34,188 bases of DNA from Planctomycetota bacterium. Its GTDB lineage: Bacteria; Planctomycetota; MHYJ01; WSZJ01; JACPWG01. The translations under genes were made by a program, and so were the position numbers. Positions 33,073-34,188 of the stretch are shown here, in pieces; the first letter of the stretch is position 1, and each line of letters opens with the position of its first letter. The stretch covers positions 1 to 34,188 of the forward strand of contig JACPWG010000027.1 of the NCBI GenBank assembly GCA_016197205.1, in the 5' to 3' direction. Under the pieces are notes generated by a model. That model saw only the letters and a list, made by a program, of their open reading frames with translations. It was not told where the DNA came from and did not search any database.

Positions 33073-33320
33073 CGCCCTATGATGACTGCGTCTACTGTGG
33101 GGGCGGAGTGGAGGAGCGGCAGATCAGCGTTGACTATCGCCATCACGGCCAGCTTTTCATCATCGAGGGCGTGCGGGCCGGGGTCTGCGTGCAATGCGGA
33201 GAGAAGTTCCTGACGGCTGAGACCGCGAAGAAGTTGGAGCAGGCCAGCCAGAGGCAACCTGCCCCGGTCACCACGGTAGCTGTTCCCGTGCTCCGAGCGC
33301 TGGAACGATTCTCGGCATGA
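33069..33320 (+). CDS. YgiT-type zinc finger protein (MqsA-like antitoxin)
   Basis: 83 residues. ATG 33069 overlaps the repaired stop of the DUF4258 gene (ATGA) and has GAGGAG nine bases upstream. Four Cys form the zinc site: CVYC (7, 10) and CVQC (40, 43), with VRAGVCVQCGEKFLTAETAKKLEQ as the family signature. It corresponds to the N-terminal zinc-binding half of MqsA; the C-terminal helix-turn-helix DNA-binding domain of MqsA is absent, as in most short YgiT proteins, so DNA autoregulation is not expected from this protein alone. Pairing and overlap make it the presumed antitoxin of the DUF4258 protein. The gene is intact. Confidence 0.88.
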   Translation: MTPYDDCVYCGGGVEERQISVDYRHHGQLFIIEGVRAGVCVQCGEKFLTAETAKKLEQASQRQPAPVTTVAVPVLRALERFSA

Positions 33321-33551
33321 TTCAAACCTGGGTCGCAGCCTGCCGTCGGCCACCTACCGTAGGGACGCCCCTTGTGTGCGCCCACGACTGGCCGTAAGCC
33401 GTTGGGGTGCGCAGTGTCGCCAACAGGGCGGGCACAAGGCCCGCCCCTACGTCCGGACATCGAAGCGTGTTACCCACCCGCTGCCCGATTTGAACCATGC
33501 CGGAATTCCGCCCGCACACCTGAGGCGACGGTCGTGCCCGGTTAATAATCT
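33321..33551. other. Intergenic region with an inverted GTAGGGGCGGGC-type repeat
   Basis: CCGTAGGGACGCCCCTTGTG (33358-33377 and on to CGCCCACG) and the inverted CAGGGCGGGCACAAGGCCCG (33424-33443 and on to CCCCTACGT) form a mutually inverted pair about 36 bases apart. The right one is itself a perfect hairpin (GGGCGGGC..GCCCGCCC). From general knowledge this is a widespread intergenic repeat type. No gene here. Confidence 0.65.
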
Positions 33552-33812
33552 ACAAGCCGAAGTGAAGCTAAAACCGATGTCTCCGTACGTTGCCAAAGAT
33601 CATCGCCGGTAGAGGACGGTGGACTCACCGCCCGGCCTCTGCGTCTCCGCGTCTCTGTGTAAAAGTCTCGCATTCGCCCCACGCGGCGGGGTCGAAATTC
33701 AAATTGCAAAAAGTCAAATTTCAAATCTCAAATTTCGCCCGCGTCTAGCTCGGACGCGGAACCATGATCTAGCCATTTGCCGCCGTCGGTCGAGTTTAGC
33801 CTCAGTTCGGGT
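33552..33812 (-). repeat. 261-bp interspersed repeat, copy 2 (inverted)
   Basis: Reverse-complement match to 4543-4803 along its whole length, including the AT-rich CAAATTGCAAAAAGTCAAAT block and the TCTGCGTCTCCGCGTCTCTG block. The 29 kb between copies could invert by recombination. Confidence 0.85.
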
Positions 33813-33877
33813 TGTTGTGAATAATGGAGGCCACGCCCTCGGTCGCGCGTCCGAGGTCCGTCCCCCGCCCCCAAGCC

Positions 33878-34076
33878 GGCCCGCAAGCGTCCATCGGGTC
33901 CGACCGAAGCCCTGGAATTCGCCTCCCGCTCACAGCAGCGGCGCCAGCACCCGGCAGCACGCCTCCAGCAACCGCCGTCGCCGGCTCCGGCTCCCTCCCG
34001 ACTTCACTACCGTCGCGCCTTTCAGGTCCTCTTCGAACTGCCGCTCCAGCCCGGCCGCCAGCTCGCGCCCGTAGAT
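33878..34076 (-). repeat. Direct repeat of 32220-32418 (source copy)
   Basis: It spans the last 48 or so codons of the phospholipase-D gene and 52 bases after its stop. The other copy is 1.66 kb to the left in the same orientation, so recombination between them would delete the DUF4258/YgiT pair. Confidence 0.85.
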
Positions 34077-34188
34077 CACGGCGTTCGTCTCGAAGTTCAG
34101 GCAGAAGCTCCGGGTGTCCATGTTGGCGGAGCCGACCGTGCTCCAGCGGCCGTCCACGGTCGTGGTCTTCGCGTGGAGCATGCCGCGC
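33930..34188 (-). CDS. Cardiolipin synthase-type phospholipase D, C-terminal part
   Basis: About 86 residues before the stop at 33930-33932; the gene runs out of the right edge. The second PLD catalytic motif is complete: HAKTTTVDGRWSTVGSANMD (His-x-Lys-x4-Asp), followed by RSFCLNFETNAVIYGRELA and a FEEDLKGA helix as in bacterial cardiolipin synthases, which join two phosphatidylglycerols (or PG and PE) at the inner membrane. The tail is basic (RSRRRRLLEACCRVL). The HAK motif and 'NxE.na.iyd' sequence make the subfamily likely. Its 3' end was duplicated to 32220. Confidence 0.88.
   Translation of the reverse strand, partial: RGMLHAKTTTVDGRWSTVGSANMDTRSFCLNFETNAVIYGRELAAGLERQFEEDLKGATVVKSGGSRSRRRRLLEACCRVLAPLL

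Overview
The window is mostly very GC-rich DNA (about 70% by eye), with long Pro/Arg/Ala-rich shadow frames and widely spaced genes. Two large Ser/Thr protein kinases with TPR arrays, an FHA protein, a Tat-type GMC/gluconate-dehydrogenase pair, a membrane spermidine-synthase-like protein and repeat-filled intergenic DNA suggest an uncultured Planctomycetota-like bacterium, probably from a metagenome assembly. That placement is inference: there is no rRNA or other phylogenetic marker. Bases 1 to about 1408 are clearly lower in GC. They hold a glycosyltransferase and the 5' third of a secreted metallo-beta-lactamase-fold gene that stops inside its HxHxDH motif exactly where the 3' end of a high-GC kinase gene begins. 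Two unrelated genes are broken at one point, so this is a chimeric assembly join or a recombination point.

Layout: 1-1408 foreign segment; 1409-4192 (-) zinc-ribbon/kinase/TPR protein, 3' truncated; 4193-4933 repeats; 4934-6631 (+) FHA protein; 9153-6535 (-) membrane spermidine-synthase-like protein then a TPR protein; 9186-9312 large inverted repeat; 9560-10449 (+) MntA-HepT toxin-antitoxin operon; 13084-10548 (-) gluconate-2-dehydrogenase subunit 3-like protein plus GMC oxidoreductase; 13.1-15.1 kb palindrome-rich DNA around a secreted HMA-fold-like protein; 15905-15108 (-) DUF4058; 16980-18002 (+) Ntn-hydrolase; 18351-21162 (+) transglutaminase-like protein with a small partner.

From about 21.2 to 25.9 kb lies an accessory island: a degenerate ABC-ATPase-like gene, a truncated RAYT/Y1 transposase, a protein with a HEPN-type RxxxxH motif, a possible DUF3800-like protein and the wreck of an Mrr-type restriction gene. 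At least two families of palindromic, REPIN-like elements run through it; one diverged copy lies outside at 18.0 kb. It reads as a decaying defence/mobile island.

From 25.95 kb: a 1213-residue kinase/TPR protein (-), a DUF4410-like lipoprotein (-), a secreted protein with a cysteine-rich zinc-ribbon-like tail (-), then repeat DNA, a DUF4258/YgiT toxin-antitoxin-like pair whose first gene has a one-base frameshift, and the 3' end of a cardiolipin-synthase-type phospholipase D gene at the right edge. A 199-bp piece of that gene's 3' end is duplicated 1.66 kb to its left. A 261-bp interspersed repeat occurs in opposite orientations at 4.5 and 33.6 kb.

No tRNA, rRNA or CRISPR array was seen. The signalling proteins (two kinases, FHA protein) are not in one operon, so a shared pathway is only a guess. 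The best-supported co-functional units are mntA-hepT, the GMC/subunit-3 pair, the transglutaminase-like/small-protein pair and the DUF4258/YgiT pair.
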